DNA of 64,000 nt from Xanthobacteraceae bacterium. GTDB taxonomy: Bacteria > Pseudomonadota > Alphaproteobacteria > Rhizobiales > Xanthobacteraceae. Location: assembly GCA_019635585.1 (NCBI GenBank), contig JAHBZE010000002.1:124001-188000 (forward strand), given 5' to 3'. The translations under genes and the position numbers were made by a program. Below the pieces are notes generated by a model. That model saw only the letters and a list, made by a program, of their open reading frames with translations. It was not told the origin of the DNA and made no database searches. This document shows positions 8,421 to 17,818 of the stretch, piece after piece. Within the stretch, counting starts at the first letter, position 1; every line of letters starts with the position of its first letter.

Positions 8421-8467
8421 CGCGTGATCCCGAAAAGTGGGCACCGGTTTTCGGACAAGATCACGCG
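8421..8467. repeat. 47-bp imperfect palindromic repeat
   Basis: The sequence begins CGCGTGATCCCGAAAA and ends TTTTCGGACAAGATCACGCG, so the outer arms CGCGTGATC/GATCACGCG are perfect and the inner arms CCGAAAA/TTTTCGG also pair. The loop is GTGGGCACCGG. It starts 2 bp after the DUF2842 stop. I recognise it as closely resembling a dispersed intergenic palindrome common in Rhizobiales genomes, but only one copy lies in this window. It may end the DUF2842 transcript and that of the converging deacetylase gene. Confidence 0.7.
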
Positions 8468-8476
8468 CAAATAAAT

Positions 8477-9532
8477 TTACGCGACGTCGAGCCGCCGGAA
8501 GTTCGCCCTGAGCGAAAACGGCACGCCCGAACGCAGCACATCGACGTAGCGCAGTGCCTGGAAATTTCCGTTGAGCGATACGCGCGGCAGCGCGGTCATG
8601 TGCTCCCGATGTTCGGGGAAAATTACGCCGGGACGCGTCGTCACCGCGAGTTCGTAGCCCGCGTCTTTCGCCAGCGTAAAATCGCGCGCGTCCGCCGAGG
8701 TGCAATCGCCGACCGGATAAGCGAAATCGACCGGACGTTTGCCGAGCGCCTTCTCGATCACAGACGCGCTCTGTTCGAGTTCCTGCTTTACGACCGCGGC
8801 CGGCCATTTCTTCAGCATGTAATGGTTCACGCTATGCGCGCCCATCGTGATCAGCGGATCGGACGCAAGCGTCTCCAGTTCGCTCCAGTCCATGCACAAC
8901 TCTTTGCAAGGCCCTAGCGGATCGACGCCATAGCGCTCGCAAAGATCCGTTACGATGCGGCGCATTTCCTTTTCGTCAGGCATGCGACGCAGCCACCAGT
9001 ATAGCTGTGTATAGGCGCGCAGCTTGGCGGCCACGTCTGCGCAATCGAAAAACCGCGTTTTGCCGTCCACCTCGATCGCGATGCGTTCGGTCTTCGCGAT
9101 AACGCGCTCGATCGCCGACCACCACAAGAGCCCGATCTTGTCCGCGAAGCTGGTTGCGATGAAGAGCGCTGCTGGCACACCCAGCTTCCTGAAGATGGGA
9201 TAAGCGTATTCGAGATTGTCGCGATAGCCGTCGTCCAGCGTAAAGCAGACGAAGCGGTTCGAATAATCCTGCTCGCGCAGCCGCCGCCGCGCTTCGGCGA
9301 GCGAAACGATATCGACCTTCTGGTAGCGCAGGTACTCGATCAGCGTTTCGAGAAATGCGGGATCTATCTCGAGCAGCGCGTTCGGCTGAAACGCATCGTT
9401 CCGTGCGGGCCGCACATGATGCATCGTGAAGATCGCGCCAATGCCGGAAGAGAGCGGCCCCAACACCTTGAATGCGCCCGAAAAATAGAGCGCCTCCAGG
9501 CCAAGACGAATGCCGGCGGTTCTTAAATTCAT
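8477..9532 (-). CDS. Polysaccharide deacetylase family protein (NodB fold)
   Basis: A 351-residue protein with a carbohydrate esterase 4 domain. FTLDDGYRDN (about residues 96-105) gives the catalytic base Asp and the metal Asp, and MGAHSVNHYML provides the two metal-binding histidines as HSxxH. FAYPVGDCTSADARD matches the third motif. Residues between motifs 1 and 2 (~110) are longer than in NodB and include LWWSAIERVI, as in proteins tied to exopolysaccharide export clusters. It is the leftmost gene of the EPS cluster and is divergent from the acyltransferase at 9650. No signal peptide is evident, so action on a lipid-linked sugar at the inner membrane face is plausible. Confidence 0.85.
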   Translation of the reverse strand: MNLRTAGIRLGLEALYFSGAFKVLGPLSSGIGAIFTMHHVRPARNDAFQPNALLEIDPAFLETLIEYLRYQKVDIVSLAEARRRLREQDYSNRFVCFTLDDGYRDNLEYAYPIFRKLGVPAALFIATSFADKIGLLWWSAIERVIAKTERIAIEVDGKTRFFDCADVAAKLRAYTQLYWWLRRMPDEKEMRRIVTDLCERYGVDPLGPCKELCMDWSELETLASDPLITMGAHSVNHYMLKKWPAAVVKQELEQSASVIEKALGKRPVDFAYPVGDCTSADARDFTLAKDAGYELAVTTRPGVIFPEHREHMTALPRVSLNGNFQALRYVDVLRSGVPFSLRANFRRLDVA

Positions 9533-9649
9533 AATTCAGTCAATGGCTTGGACAGCCCCCGATTTCAAGCAATCTAACAACCGAAAATTGAGAAATCTTT
9601 GCAAGTCTGCGCCTCCCAAGGGGAACACCGGGGAAAGGCGTTAAGAAAC

Positions 9650-10828
9650 GTGCTTAAGCGCGCCGAAAAAAACACTCCTGCGTGGGACGAGACCGCCGCG
9701 GCTGGCAGCGCCCCCGCGTTCACCCGCTTTGAAATTTTCCGCGACTTCGCGAAAGTTGCGCCGCTCTGGCGCGCGTTCGAGGCAGACGCCGACCTCACGC
9801 CATACCAGCGATTCGATTTCTTGAATCTCTGGCAGGAACACATCGGCAAGAAGGAAGGCGTGGAGCCGCTGCTCGTCGCCGCCTATGGCGAGCACGACGA
9901 GCCGCTCTGCCTGCTGCCGCTCGGCAAATTCACGCACGGCCCCTTCCCGGTCGCACGCTTTCTCGCCGGAAAACATGCGAACTATAATTTCGGACTCTGG
10001 CGGCGCGGCGCATCCTTCCCGCGCGCGTTCGCGCAACAGTTGCTCGACGCGCTCGCGAAAGTAGAACCTGATCTCGCAGCGCTCGAATTACACAACCAGC
10101 CTTATTCCTGGCACGGCGCTGAAAATCCGCTGCTCGCCTTTCCGCATCAGCCTTCACCGAGCATCGGCTACCGTCTGAAGCTCGGCGACAACGGCGAAGC
10201 GGTGCTTTCGCGCCAGCTCACCACCAGTTATCGCGGGCGCATCCGCGGCAAGGAAAAGAAGCTCGCGAAGCTGCCGGGCTACCGTTATTTCGTTGCCTCG
10301 ACGCCGGAGGAAGTGCAGCGCTGCATGGACGCCTTCTTTGTGCAGAAGCGCGCCTATATGGCGATGATGAAAATCCCGAACCCGTTCGACGAGCCGGAAG
10401 TGGAAGCCTTTCTGCGCGCGGCGGCTGACGCAGGCGCGCTCGAAATCCACGCGCTCGAATGTGATAGCGAAGTGCTTGCGCTCTATGCCGGCGTCACGGA
10501 CGGCAAGCGCCTCTCGACCATGATCAGTTCCTATACCGCGAGCGAAAATTCCCGCTGGAGCCCCGGCATCATCACGCTCTCGCACATCGTCGCGAACGTC
10601 TCCGACCGCGGTCTTGCGATCATGGATCTCGGCGTCGGCGAAGCGGAATACAAATTCGTTTATTGCGACGAGAAGGAAGAGCTGTTCGACAGCTTCATCC
10701 CGCTTTCATCGAAGGGCTATGCACTGGCACCGCTTCTGCGCGCGCAGGCGAGCCTCAAGCGCTTTGTGAAAACGACGCCGGTGCTCTGGAAAGCCGCAAA
10801 AACCGTTCGGGGCCTCTTGCCGCGCTAG
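9650..10828 (+). CDS. BioF2/FemAB-like GNAT acyltransferase (CelD-type)
   Basis: A ~392-residue double-GNAT protein of the kind found in EPS clusters. The C-terminal half carries LTTSYRGRIRGKEKKLAKLPG, then ALYAGVTDGKRLSTMISSY and LAIMDLGVGEAEYKFVYCDEKEEL, which are the order and motifs of Acetyltransf_6 (BioF2-like) proteins. These are thought to add acyl or aminoacyl groups to polysaccharide precursors. The start is uncertain: GTG 9650 follows TAAGAAAC; an in-frame TTG at 9599 would add 17 unconvincing residues. Its stop shares the tetranucleotide CTAG with the convergent gene. Confidence 0.78.
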   Translation: MLKRAEKNTPAWDETAAAGSAPAFTRFEIFRDFAKVAPLWRAFEADADLTPYQRFDFLNLWQEHIGKKEGVEPLLVAAYGEHDEPLCLLPLGKFTHGPFPVARFLAGKHANYNFGLWRRGASFPRAFAQQLLDALAKVEPDLAALELHNQPYSWHGAENPLLAFPHQPSPSIGYRLKLGDNGEAVLSRQLTTSYRGRIRGKEKKLAKLPGYRYFVASTPEEVQRCMDAFFVQKRAYMAMMKIPNPFDEPEVEAFLRAAADAGALEIHALECDSEVLALYAGVTDGKRLSTMISSYTASENSRWSPGIITLSHIVANVSDRGLAIMDLGVGEAEYKFVYCDEKEELFDSFIPLSSKGYALAPLLRAQASLKRFVKTTPVLWKAAKTVRGLLPR

Positions 10829-12924
10829 GCGGCGGTAGCTTCGGGCGCCTTCACGTCCGGTTCCGGCGCAACCGCAACCACTGCGATATTCGGAAATCCC
10901 ATGCCGCGTAGCGCATCCGCGGCGGCAATTCCCGCGTCCGAATGTCCTTCGAGTGTCACGACGACCGTGCCGCGTGCGAAGCGCGCGAGCCGTGAGGCAC
11001 AGGAATAGCCGAGCAGGTTTGGCGCCGCGATCACGATATGATCGTAGCTTTGCGCCAGCGCACCGAGCACGATGGAAAAGCGGTCCGCCGACAGGATCGC
11101 GGCAATATCCGGTGTGACCCGCCCTGCGCCGAGAATATGCGCGCGCGATTTCGGATCGCGCCCAATCGCGTCGCCGAAAGAAATCTTGCCGAGCAGAAGA
11201 TCGCCGATGCCGGACTGCACGCCCGCCTTACGGCTGACCATCGTTTCCGCATCGAGATCGACGAATACGGTGTGAGCGGCGCTTTCCGAAAGCTCGCGCG
11301 CGAGATCGAGCGCTAGTTCGGACGAAGGCTCGGATGCGGTGCGCGTCACAACGACGATGCCACGGCCCATCATGCGCACCTGGGCCGCAAGCGGTCCCGC
11401 GCGCGGACTTTCCTCGAAATTCGCGGCTGCCGCCTTCTTCGGCATGGCAGGCGCAATCGGGGCTTCGTCTTCTGCAAGCGCCGGCACGGTTTCGACCGGG
11501 CGATAGACTTCGCCGCGCAGAAGTTGCGAGGCGGCGAGGAACCCGGTCATCGCAACCAGCACGCCGATGGTGACGATAAACACAATCGGCAATTTCTTCG
11601 GGAAATGCACCTTGGTGGACGGAATCGCACGCGAAATAATCCGCGCATCTGCCTGCACCGCATCCGGCGTTTCGCGCGCGACCGTATCGCGGTAGCGCGA
11701 GAGATAGGTCTCAAGAAGATCGCGCTGCGATTTCGCGTCGCGCTCCAGCGCACGCAACTGCACGTCCTGCGAGTTGAGCGATCCCGACATCTTCTTCTGC
11801 TGGTCTAGCGCGACCAGAATGGCGTCCGCCTGTGCGGATGCGATCCGCGCATCGTTCTCATAGCCGCGTGCCATTTTGTCGGCGGCGATCCGCGTCTGCG
11901 CTTCGAGATCGGCGATCTGCGCGCGCAATTCCTTGATGCGCGGATGCTGGTCGAGGAGCGTCGAGGACTGTTCCGCAAGTTGTGCGCGCAGCGTCACGCG
12001 CTGCTCGTTCAGCCGCCGGATCAGATCGGAGTTCAGCACTTCGCTGGTCTCGACTGGTCTGCCGCTTTTCAGAATATCGCGAATGATCCGCGCCTTGGTT
12101 TCGGCATCGGCCTTCTTGGTGCGCGCCGCGGCAAGTTGCGTATTCAGTTCGCCGAGCGACTGCGCGCTCAAGCTATTATTGTTCGGACCGACATAGAGGT
12201 TCGACTTGACGCGGAATTCCTCGACCTTGGATTCCGCTTCCGCGACGCGTGTACGCAACCGCTCAATTTCGCCGGCAAGCCACTGCCCTGCTTGGCGGAT
12301 CGCATCCTGTTTCGCCTGCTGCTGAAGCTTTATGTAGCCTTCCGCTACCGCATTCGCGACGCGCGCGGCGAATTCCGCGTCCTGCGACTGGAACTCAATC
12401 GAGATCACGCGCGACTTATCGACCTGATAGACGTTGAGCCGCTCGAAATAGAGCTCGAGAATCTTGTCCTCGTCGCTCATCGGCGCGCGCGCGCGCGACA
12501 TACCGACGAGACCGAGCAGCCCGTCGAGCAGCGAGCCGCCCGCGTTCGGATTGAATTCCGGCCGCTCTGCGAATTTCAGATCGCGGATGATGCCGCGCGC
12601 AAGATCGCGCGACAGCGCGAGCTGCACCTGGCTTTGCACGGCTTCGGCGTCTAACAGCGTGCGGTCGCGCTCCATGTTGCGCTCGCCCTGCGCCTGATTA
12701 TAGGGCGTCTCGCGGTTCTCGATCAGCACGCGCGCTTCGGACTTGTAGCGCGGCGTAATCATGTTGACGGCGAGGAAGCTCAGCACGCCCGCAGCGAGCG
12801 TGACCGCAAGAATCCGGAATTTCCGGGCCCAGAGCGCGCGCCCGAGGGCGGCAAGATCGAGCTCCGATTCGGCGGCTGGGGCGGGAATCGATTCCGCGCT
12901 GGCTTTGGAGGACGGACGGCGCAT
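10825..12924 (-). CDS. Wzz/ExoP-like polysaccharide co-polymerase with degenerate kinase domain
   Basis: A 699-residue inner-membrane protein. TM1 is near residue 35 (ILAVTLAAGVLSFLAVNMI). A long periplasmic coiled coil follows (about residues 60-420, with KSEARVLIENRETPYNQ early and QQKKMSGSLNSQDVQLRALE late). TM2 is near 430 (IVFIVTIGVLVAMTGFLAAS). The cytoplasmic part resembles BY-kinases such as ExoP. However, the Walker A position reads VVVTRTASEPSSELALDLA instead of a GEGKST loop, and no C-terminal Tyr cluster is present, so ATPase/kinase activity is unlikely. It should control EPS chain length together with the Wza-like and Wzy-like proteins. ATG 12924 is preferred over TTG 12948. Confidence 0.85.
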   Translation of the reverse strand: MRRPSSKASAESIPAPAAESELDLAALGRALWARKFRILAVTLAAGVLSFLAVNMITPRYKSEARVLIENRETPYNQAQGERNMERDRTLLDAEAVQSQVQLALSRDLARGIIRDLKFAERPEFNPNAGGSLLDGLLGLVGMSRARAPMSDEDKILELYFERLNVYQVDKSRVISIEFQSQDAEFAARVANAVAEGYIKLQQQAKQDAIRQAGQWLAGEIERLRTRVAEAESKVEEFRVKSNLYVGPNNNSLSAQSLGELNTQLAAARTKKADAETKARIIRDILKSGRPVETSEVLNSDLIRRLNEQRVTLRAQLAEQSSTLLDQHPRIKELRAQIADLEAQTRIAADKMARGYENDARIASAQADAILVALDQQKKMSGSLNSQDVQLRALERDAKSQRDLLETYLSRYRDTVARETPDAVQADARIISRAIPSTKVHFPKKLPIVFIVTIGVLVAMTGFLAASQLLRGEVYRPVETVPALAEDEAPIAPAMPKKAAAANFEESPRAGPLAAQVRMMGRGIVVVTRTASEPSSELALDLARELSESAAHTVFVDLDAETMVSRKAGVQSGIGDLLLGKISFGDAIGRDPKSRAHILGAGRVTPDIAAILSADRFSIVLGALAQSYDHIVIAAPNLLGYSCASRLARFARGTVVVTLEGHSDAGIAAADALRGMGFPNIAVVAVAPEPDVKAPEATAA

Positions 12925-13075
12925 TGGCTTCAAACGACTCCCACGCAACTACTGCCCGCATAAGAAATCATTAGGGTTGCCATTGGGTTAAGGCACCCCG
13001 CCCCGCGGGCGCGAGTCAGATTCCGTTAACCATGTCGCGGTAAGAAATTGGCAACCAAGAAAGCCCTGTCCGCGC

Positions 13076-13627
13076 ATGTCTTTCCGCCCGGCCATCCTCC
13101 TCGCTCTGGCGCTCGCGCTTTCCGCCTGCGCGGGTAACCCACGCCCGGCGCCGGACGCCTCTTTCGAAGCCCCCTACACGCTCGACGGGGGCGATAAGCT
13201 TCGCGTCACCGTGTTCGGTCAGGATGGTCTCACCAACTCCTACGCGGTCGATGGCGCCGGCAAGATTTCGATGCCGCTGATCGGCCGCGTTGATGCGCGC
13301 GGGCTGACCACCGCACAGGTCGCGGCCCAGATCGCCACAAAACTACGCTCCGGCTATGTGCGCGAGCCGCACGTCGCGGTCGAGGTCGAGACTTATCGCC
13401 CGTTCTTCATCCTCGGCGAAGTCACCGCCGCCGGTCAGTATGCCTATGTGAACAACCTGACCGTCGAAACCGCGGTCGCGATCGCGGGCGGATTCACGCC
13501 GCGCGCCAACCGCGCGAACTTCACCATCGTTCGCAACGTCAACGGCGTGCCGTCGAGTGCCAGCGTGCCGCCCTATTTCAACGTACGGCCGGGCGACACG
13601 ATCACCGTTCACGAACGCTGGTTCTGA
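13076..13627 (+). CDS. Wza/ExoF-like polysaccharide export lipoprotein
   Basis: A 183-residue lipoprotein: signal peptide residues 1-19 with the lipobox LSAC, so the mature protein starts at the Cys. The Poly_export domain follows (YTLDGGDKLRVTVFGQDGLTNSYAVDG, then ISMPLIGRVDARGLTTAQVA). After it comes one SLBB-type domain (FFILGEVTAAGQYAYVNN). It is shorter than E. coli Wza (~380 residues) and lacks the C-terminal amphipathic helix that forms the outer-membrane pore, as in many rhizobial ExoF/short OPX proteins. It is divergent from the co-polymerase and is the first gene of the rightward EPS operon. Confidence 0.9.
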   Translation: MSFRPAILLALALALSACAGNPRPAPDASFEAPYTLDGGDKLRVTVFGQDGLTNSYAVDGAGKISMPLIGRVDARGLTTAQVAAQIATKLRSGYVREPHVAVEVETYRPFFILGEVTAAGQYAYVNNLTVETAVAIAGGFTPRANRANFTIVRNVNGVPSSASVPPYFNVRPGDTITVHERWF

Positions 13628-13640
13628 CGCGGGGCTCCGC

Positions 13641-14753
13641 GTGCAGCCGCTTCGTATCCTCCATGTGCTTCGGGCTCCGGTCGGCGGCCTGTTTCGCCAC
13701 GTCTGCGATCTCGCCATCGAGCAGAGCGCGCGCGGCCACGCCGTCGGCGTGATCGCGGACCGGACCACCGGCGGCGAAAAGGCCGAAAGCGCGCTTGCCG
13801 CCCTCGCCTCGAAAATCGCGCTCGGCGTCTCGCGGATTCCGATGAGCCGTCACGCCGGCTGGAGCGATGTCGCCGCCGTCCGCTATGTCGAAACTCACGC
13901 GCGGCAACTGAAAGCCGCGGTCGTGCACGGCCACGGCGCGAAAGGCGGCGCGTTCGCCCGCCTCGGCGCGGGGAATGCGCTCCGCGTTTACACGCCGCAC
14001 GGCGGCAGTCTGCATTTCTCGCGCACCAATCCGGTCGGCTTTGCTTACCTTAGCGTCGAGCGCATGCTGCTCGGCAAGACCGATCTCGCGCTGTTTGAAA
14101 GCGAATACGCACGTGCCGTGTTCGAGCAGAAGATCGGCCGCCCCAAGGGCATAACCGCGGTCGTTCATAATGGCGTGCGGCCGGAAGAATTCGAGCCGAT
14201 AACGCAAGCGCAGGACTCTGCCGACATTCTTTTCGTGGGTGAGTTGCGCAGGCTGAAAGGCGTCGATGTGCTGATCGAGGCGCTGGCGCTTCTGAAGACT
14301 CGCGGCGAAACGTTGCGGGCCGTTATCGTCGGCGACGGTCCCGATCGCGAAGCCTTCATTTCGCTGGCAAAAGCGCGCGGCCTCGACACGCAAATCGAAT
14401 TTGCCGGTGCGATGCCGGCGCGCAGCGCTTTCGCGAAAGGGATACTTCTCGCCGTTCCGTCGCGCGCCGAGTCCTTGCCCTATATCGTGCTGGAAGCAGC
14501 CGCGGCGGGTCTGCCGGTGATTGCGACGAATGTCGGCGGCATCCCGGAAATCTTCGGACCGGATGCAAAGTGCCTGATCCCGCCCGGTAACGCGGAAGCG
14601 TTGGCCGCGGCCATTCGGGCAGCGCGCAAAGACGGAAACCATGAGCAAACGACACGCCTTCGCACCCGCGTTTCCGAATTGTTTACCGTGTCGGCCATGA
14701 CCACCGGCATTCTCGAGGCTTACGAGCGCGCGATCAGTTCCCGGTCCCGCTAA
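13641..14753 (+). CDS. GT4-family glycosyltransferase
   Basis: A 370-residue GT-B fold glycosyltransferase, 14 bp behind the export lipoprotein. The GTG at 13641 starts MQPLRILHVLRAPVGGLFRHV, whose GGxxxHV loop is the usual acceptor-side N-terminus. An earlier in-frame ATG at 13557 would run through the preceding gene. VVHNGVRPEEF, DILFVGELRRLKGVDVLIEAL and the EX7E motif in PSRAESLPYIVLEAAAAG followed by PVIATNVGGIPEI identify family GT4. It should transfer a sugar from a nucleotide donor onto the lipid-linked EPS repeat. Sugar specificity is not readable. Confidence 0.88.
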   Translation: MQPLRILHVLRAPVGGLFRHVCDLAIEQSARGHAVGVIADRTTGGEKAESALAALASKIALGVSRIPMSRHAGWSDVAAVRYVETHARQLKAAVVHGHGAKGGAFARLGAGNALRVYTPHGGSLHFSRTNPVGFAYLSVERMLLGKTDLALFESEYARAVFEQKIGRPKGITAVVHNGVRPEEFEPITQAQDSADILFVGELRRLKGVDVLIEALALLKTRGETLRAVIVGDGPDREAFISLAKARGLDTQIEFAGAMPARSAFAKGILLAVPSRAESLPYIVLEAAAAGLPVIATNVGGIPEIFGPDAKCLIPPGNAEALAAAIRAARKDGNHEQTTRLRTRVSELFTVSAMTTGILEAYERAISSRSR

Positions 14754-14856
14754 TTCTCGGCATTAGTATTAAGCCTTCCGAGACGGATTTTCTCTAGTTT
14801 TCCTCTGTCTTTAGGCGGCCCGTGGGCCGCCCGTAATGCCTTGCCGGGGACGGGAA

Positions 14857-16404
14857 ATGATCGGGACCGAACAGCACAACAGAAATGGACGCTCCGTAGA
14901 GGCTACCGCCGGCGCGATCGCAAATGTGCGCGCCGATCAGACGCCGCGTGAATTGAGCCCGCTTGCCAAGATGATCGCGAGCGAACCGGTTCCGCCCGCG
15001 ATGTCCGCAGTCGTACTCGGCGGCTCCATCCGCATTGTCGAATTTTTGCTGCTCTCGCTGATCGGGTTTGCTATCTACGCAACTTACGTTTATCCGGACG
15101 AAGGCTTCCTGTGGCGCTATGTGATCGCCACCTTCGGCACTTCGGGCGCCGCGATCCTCGCCTTCCAACTCGCCGAGGCTTACGACGTCGCCGCGCTTCG
15201 CCGCGCGATTTCCACCTTTGCGCGGCTCACGCTTGCCTGGACCGCGATCTTCCTGGTCGCCTTCGCATTCCAGTTCTTTTTCCGCCTTGAAGGACAGTTC
15301 TCGCGCGTCTGGACCGCGAGCTGGTACTTCACCGGACTGACTGCGCTCTTCGCGTTTCGCATTTTCATCGTCGCGAAAGTGCGCCAGTGGACGCGCGAAG
15401 GCCGCCTGATCCGCCGTACCGTGATCGTCGGCGGTGCCGCGCCCGGTGAAGCGCTGATCGAGGCACTGCAGGCGCAGACCGATTCCGATCTCGACATTCG
15501 CGGCGTGTTCGACGACCGCGGCGACGAGCGCTCCGCTCCCATGATCGCGGGCAAGCCGAAACTCGGCACGGTCGACGATCTCGTCGAATTCGCGCGCCGC
15601 ACCCGCATCGATCTCCTGCTCGTATCGCTGCCGATCACCGCCGAACAGCGCGTGCTGCAGATGCTGCGCAAACTCTGGGTGCTGCCGGTGGACATCCGCC
15701 TCGCGGCGCACATGAGCAAGCTGCGCTTCCGCCCGCGCGCCTATTCCTACATCGGCAACGTGCCGGTGCTCGACATCTACGACCGGCCGATCACCGACTG
15801 GAACATCGTTCTCAAGTGGCTGTTCGACAAAACCGTCGGCACGCTGATGCTGATCGCACTCTCGCCGGTGATGCTGCTCACCGCGCTCGCGGTGAAGCTC
15901 GACAGCAAGGGTCCGGTGTTCTTCAAACAGAAGCGCTACGGCTTCAACAACGAACTGATCGAAGTATTCAAGTTCCGCTCCATGTACACCGACATGACTG
16001 ACGCGAATGCGGCGAAGCTCGTCACCAAGGGCGACCCGCGCGTGACCCGTGTCGGCCGTTTCATCCGTAAGACTTCGCTCGACGAACTGCCGCAGCTCAT
16101 CAACGTCGTTTTCAAGGGCAACCTGTCGCTGGTCGGCCCGCGCCCGCATGCGGTCCACGCGAAAGCGCAGAACCGGCTCTATGACGAAGTGGTGGACGGC
16201 TATTTCGCGCGCCACCGCGTGAAGCCAGGCATCACCGGCTGGGCACAGGTCAACGGCTGGCGCGGCGAAACCGATACGCCGGAGAAAATCCAGCGCCGCG
16301 TCGAGCACGATCTCTATTACATCGAAAACTGGTCGGTCTTCCTCGACCTCTACATTCTCCTGAAGACGCCGGTTTCGCTTTTGAAAACGGAAAACGCCTA
16401 CTGA
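14857..16404 (+). CDS. Undecaprenyl-phosphate sugar phosphotransferase (WcaJ-like)
   Basis: A 515-residue polyisoprenyl-phosphate hexose-1-phosphate transferase, the initiating enzyme of EPS repeat synthesis. It has four N-terminal TM helices, a CoA_binding_3-type Rossmann domain ([19 protein letters not shown]), a fifth membrane segment, and the C-terminal bacterial sugar transferase domain. In that domain [48 protein letters not shown] and [18 protein letters not shown] are all present. The order matches WcaJ/WbaP rather than the short PglC type. ATG 14857 has GGGACGGGAA just before it. It couples to the next gene by a TGATG overlap. Confidence 0.93.
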   Translation: MIGTEQHNRNGRSVEATAGAIANVRADQTPRELSPLAKMIASEPVPPAMSAVVLGGSIRIVEFLLLSLIGFAIYATYVYPDEGFLWRYVIATFGTSGAAILAFQLAEAYDVAALRRAISTFARLTLAWTAIFLVAFAFQFFFRLEGQFSRVWTASWYFTGLTALFAFRIFIVAKVRQWTREGRLIRRTVIVGGAAPGEALIEALQAQTDSDLDIRGVFDDRGDERSAPMIAGKPKLGTVDDLVEFARRTRIDLLLVSLPITAEQRVLQMLRKLWVLPVDIRLAAHMSKLRFRPRAYSYIGNVPVLDIYDRPITDWNIVLKWLFDKTVGTLMLIALSPVMLLTALAVKLDSKGPVFFKQKRYGFNNELIEVFKFRSMYTDMTDANAAKLVTKGDPRVTRVGRFIRKTSLDELPQLINVVFKGNLSLVGPRPHAVHAKAQNRLYDEVVDGYFARHRVKPGITGWAQVNGWRGETDTPEKIQRRVEHDLYYIENWSVFLDLYILLKTPVSLLKTENAY

Positions 16405-17750
16405 TGGCGAGCGCCGCTGCCGTTTCGCACGCCTACACGATTTCGCCCGCGCGCACGGTCGAGAAGCTTCGCAGCCTGCTGTTGTGGATGACCGGATTCT
16501 CCGGTGCCTTCGTATTTACCGAGCCTTCGCCCTACGAAATCTTCGCCGCGGCCGCGATCTTCTTCTTTTTCGCGACCGGCCTTTCGATCCGGCGCGGGCA
16601 CCTGCCGCTGCTTGCGATCCTGATCGTCTATTGTTTCGGCGCGACCATCGCGGTGATCCCGGTGGTCTCGGAGCCGAAGACCGCAATGTGGGTCACGATC
16701 TCCTGGTTCCTCGCCGCCACCGCGCTGTTCTACGCCTGCGTGATCGCGGACGACACCGAGCGGCGGCTTAACATCCTGATGAGCGGCTACATGGCCGCTG
16801 CCATCGTCGCTTCGATGGTCGCGATCCTCGCCTATTTCCACGCGATCCCGGGCGCAGATTCATTCCTGCTCTATGGGCGCGCCAAGGGCACCTTCAACGA
16901 TCCGAACGTGATCGGTCCGTTTCTGGTGCTGCCGGGACTGCTCGCGATCAAACGCGTGCTCTCCTTCCGCCTGAAAGATTTGCTGATCGGCGGCACGCAG
17001 GTTTCGATCATCGTGATTGCGCTGCTCCTGTCGTTCTCGCGCGGCGCCTGGGGGCACTTCGCGGCGTCGGCGGCAATCTTCATCGGCCTCCTTTTCATCG
17101 TCAGCACGGACACGCGCGAGCGCACCCGCATCGTCGGCGCGACCATCGCGGGGGTGGGCTTGCTTGCGCTGATCCTCGTCGCGCTATTGTCGATGAAAGG
17201 CGTCGGCTCGCTGTTCACCGAGCGCGCGACGCTCGAGCAAAGCTACGACATGGGCCAGCTGGGCCGCTTCGGCCGTCACATCCTCGGCTTCCAGCTCGCG
17301 CTCGACACGCCCTTCGGCCTCGGGCCATTTCAGTTCGCGAAGCGCTTTCCGGAAGATCCGCATAACGTCTATCTGAACTCCTTCATGACCGGCGGCTGGC
17401 TCGGCGGCCTGACCTATCCGTTGCTTGTGCTGATGACGCTCTGGGCGGGACTTAAAGGCGCGCTGCGCGCGACCCCGTGGCGGCCGGTGCTGCTTGCGAC
17501 CTGGGCAACCTTTATCGGCGTCGTCGGCGAAGGCGCGATCATCGACACCGACCACTGGCGGCACTTCTGGCTGCTGGCCGGAGTCTTGTGGGGCGGCGCA
17601 GTCGCAGCCAGCCACTACCGCGTTGAAATCCCGCGCCGTTTCGCCACAAAAGAAGCGTCGGAAGTGCCGGTTCCCTCGTTGCAGCGCACAGACCGGATCA
17701 CTATAGTCCGCCCCCTGTCGGAGCGTGGCGCAGCCCGGTTAGCGCACTAG
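16404..17750 (+). CDS. Wzy/O-antigen ligase-like polysaccharide polymerase
   Basis: A 448-residue protein with about eleven TM helices and a large periplasmic loop. The conserved loop reads YGRAKGTFNDPNVIGPFLVLPG and then LLLSFSRGAWGHFAASAAIF, the Arg-containing motifs of the Wzy_C/WaaL superfamily. PHNVYLNSFMTGGWLGG is the histidine motif. In this context it is more likely the EPS polymerase than a lipid A ligase. Its start overlaps the upstream stop (TGATG). The last 10 codons lie inside the tRNA-Pro gene, so the C-terminal SERGAARLAH is tRNA sequence read in frame. Confidence 0.85.
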   Translation: MASAAAVSHAYTISPARTVEKLRSLLLWMTGFSGAFVFTEPSPYEIFAAAAIFFFFATGLSIRRGHLPLLAILIVYCFGATIAVIPVVSEPKTAMWVTISWFLAATALFYACVIADDTERRLNILMSGYMAAAIVASMVAILAYFHAIPGADSFLLYGRAKGTFNDPNVIGPFLVLPGLLAIKRVLSFRLKDLLIGGTQVSIIVIALLLSFSRGAWGHFAASAAIFIGLLFIVSTDTRERTRIVGATIAGVGLLALILVALLSMKGVGSLFTERATLEQSYDMGQLGRFGRHILGFQLALDTPFGLGPFQFAKRFPEDPHNVYLNSFMTGGWLGGLTYPLLVLMTLWAGLKGALRATPWRPVLLATWATFIGVVGEGAIIDTDHWRHFWLLAGVLWGGAVAASHYRVEIPRRFATKEASEVPVPSLQRTDRITIVRPLSERGAARLAH

Positions 17751-17796
17751 TCTGGGGGACTAGGGGTCGTGGGTTCAAATCCCGCCGCTCCGACCA
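17719..17796 (+). tRNA. tRNA-Pro(GGG)
   Basis: The acceptor stem pairs CGGAGCG (17719-17725) with CGCTCCG (17786-17792), followed by ACCA with the CCA encoded. The anticodon arm is CTAGT-CTGGGGG-ACTAG, giving anticodon GGG for proline codons CCC and CCU. The T arm contains GGGTTCAAATCCC. The first 32 bp overlap the 3' end of the polymerase gene. It is the only tRNA seen in the window. Confidence 0.96.
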
Positions 17797-17818
17797 TTTT
17801 CTTTCTCGCGGATTTGCG

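Noticed and set aside
14794-16308. 504-codon minus-strand ORF opposite the WcaJ-like gene
   Set aside because: Antisense shadow caused by high GC and codon bias; composition is His/Arg/Asp-rich with no fold signature.
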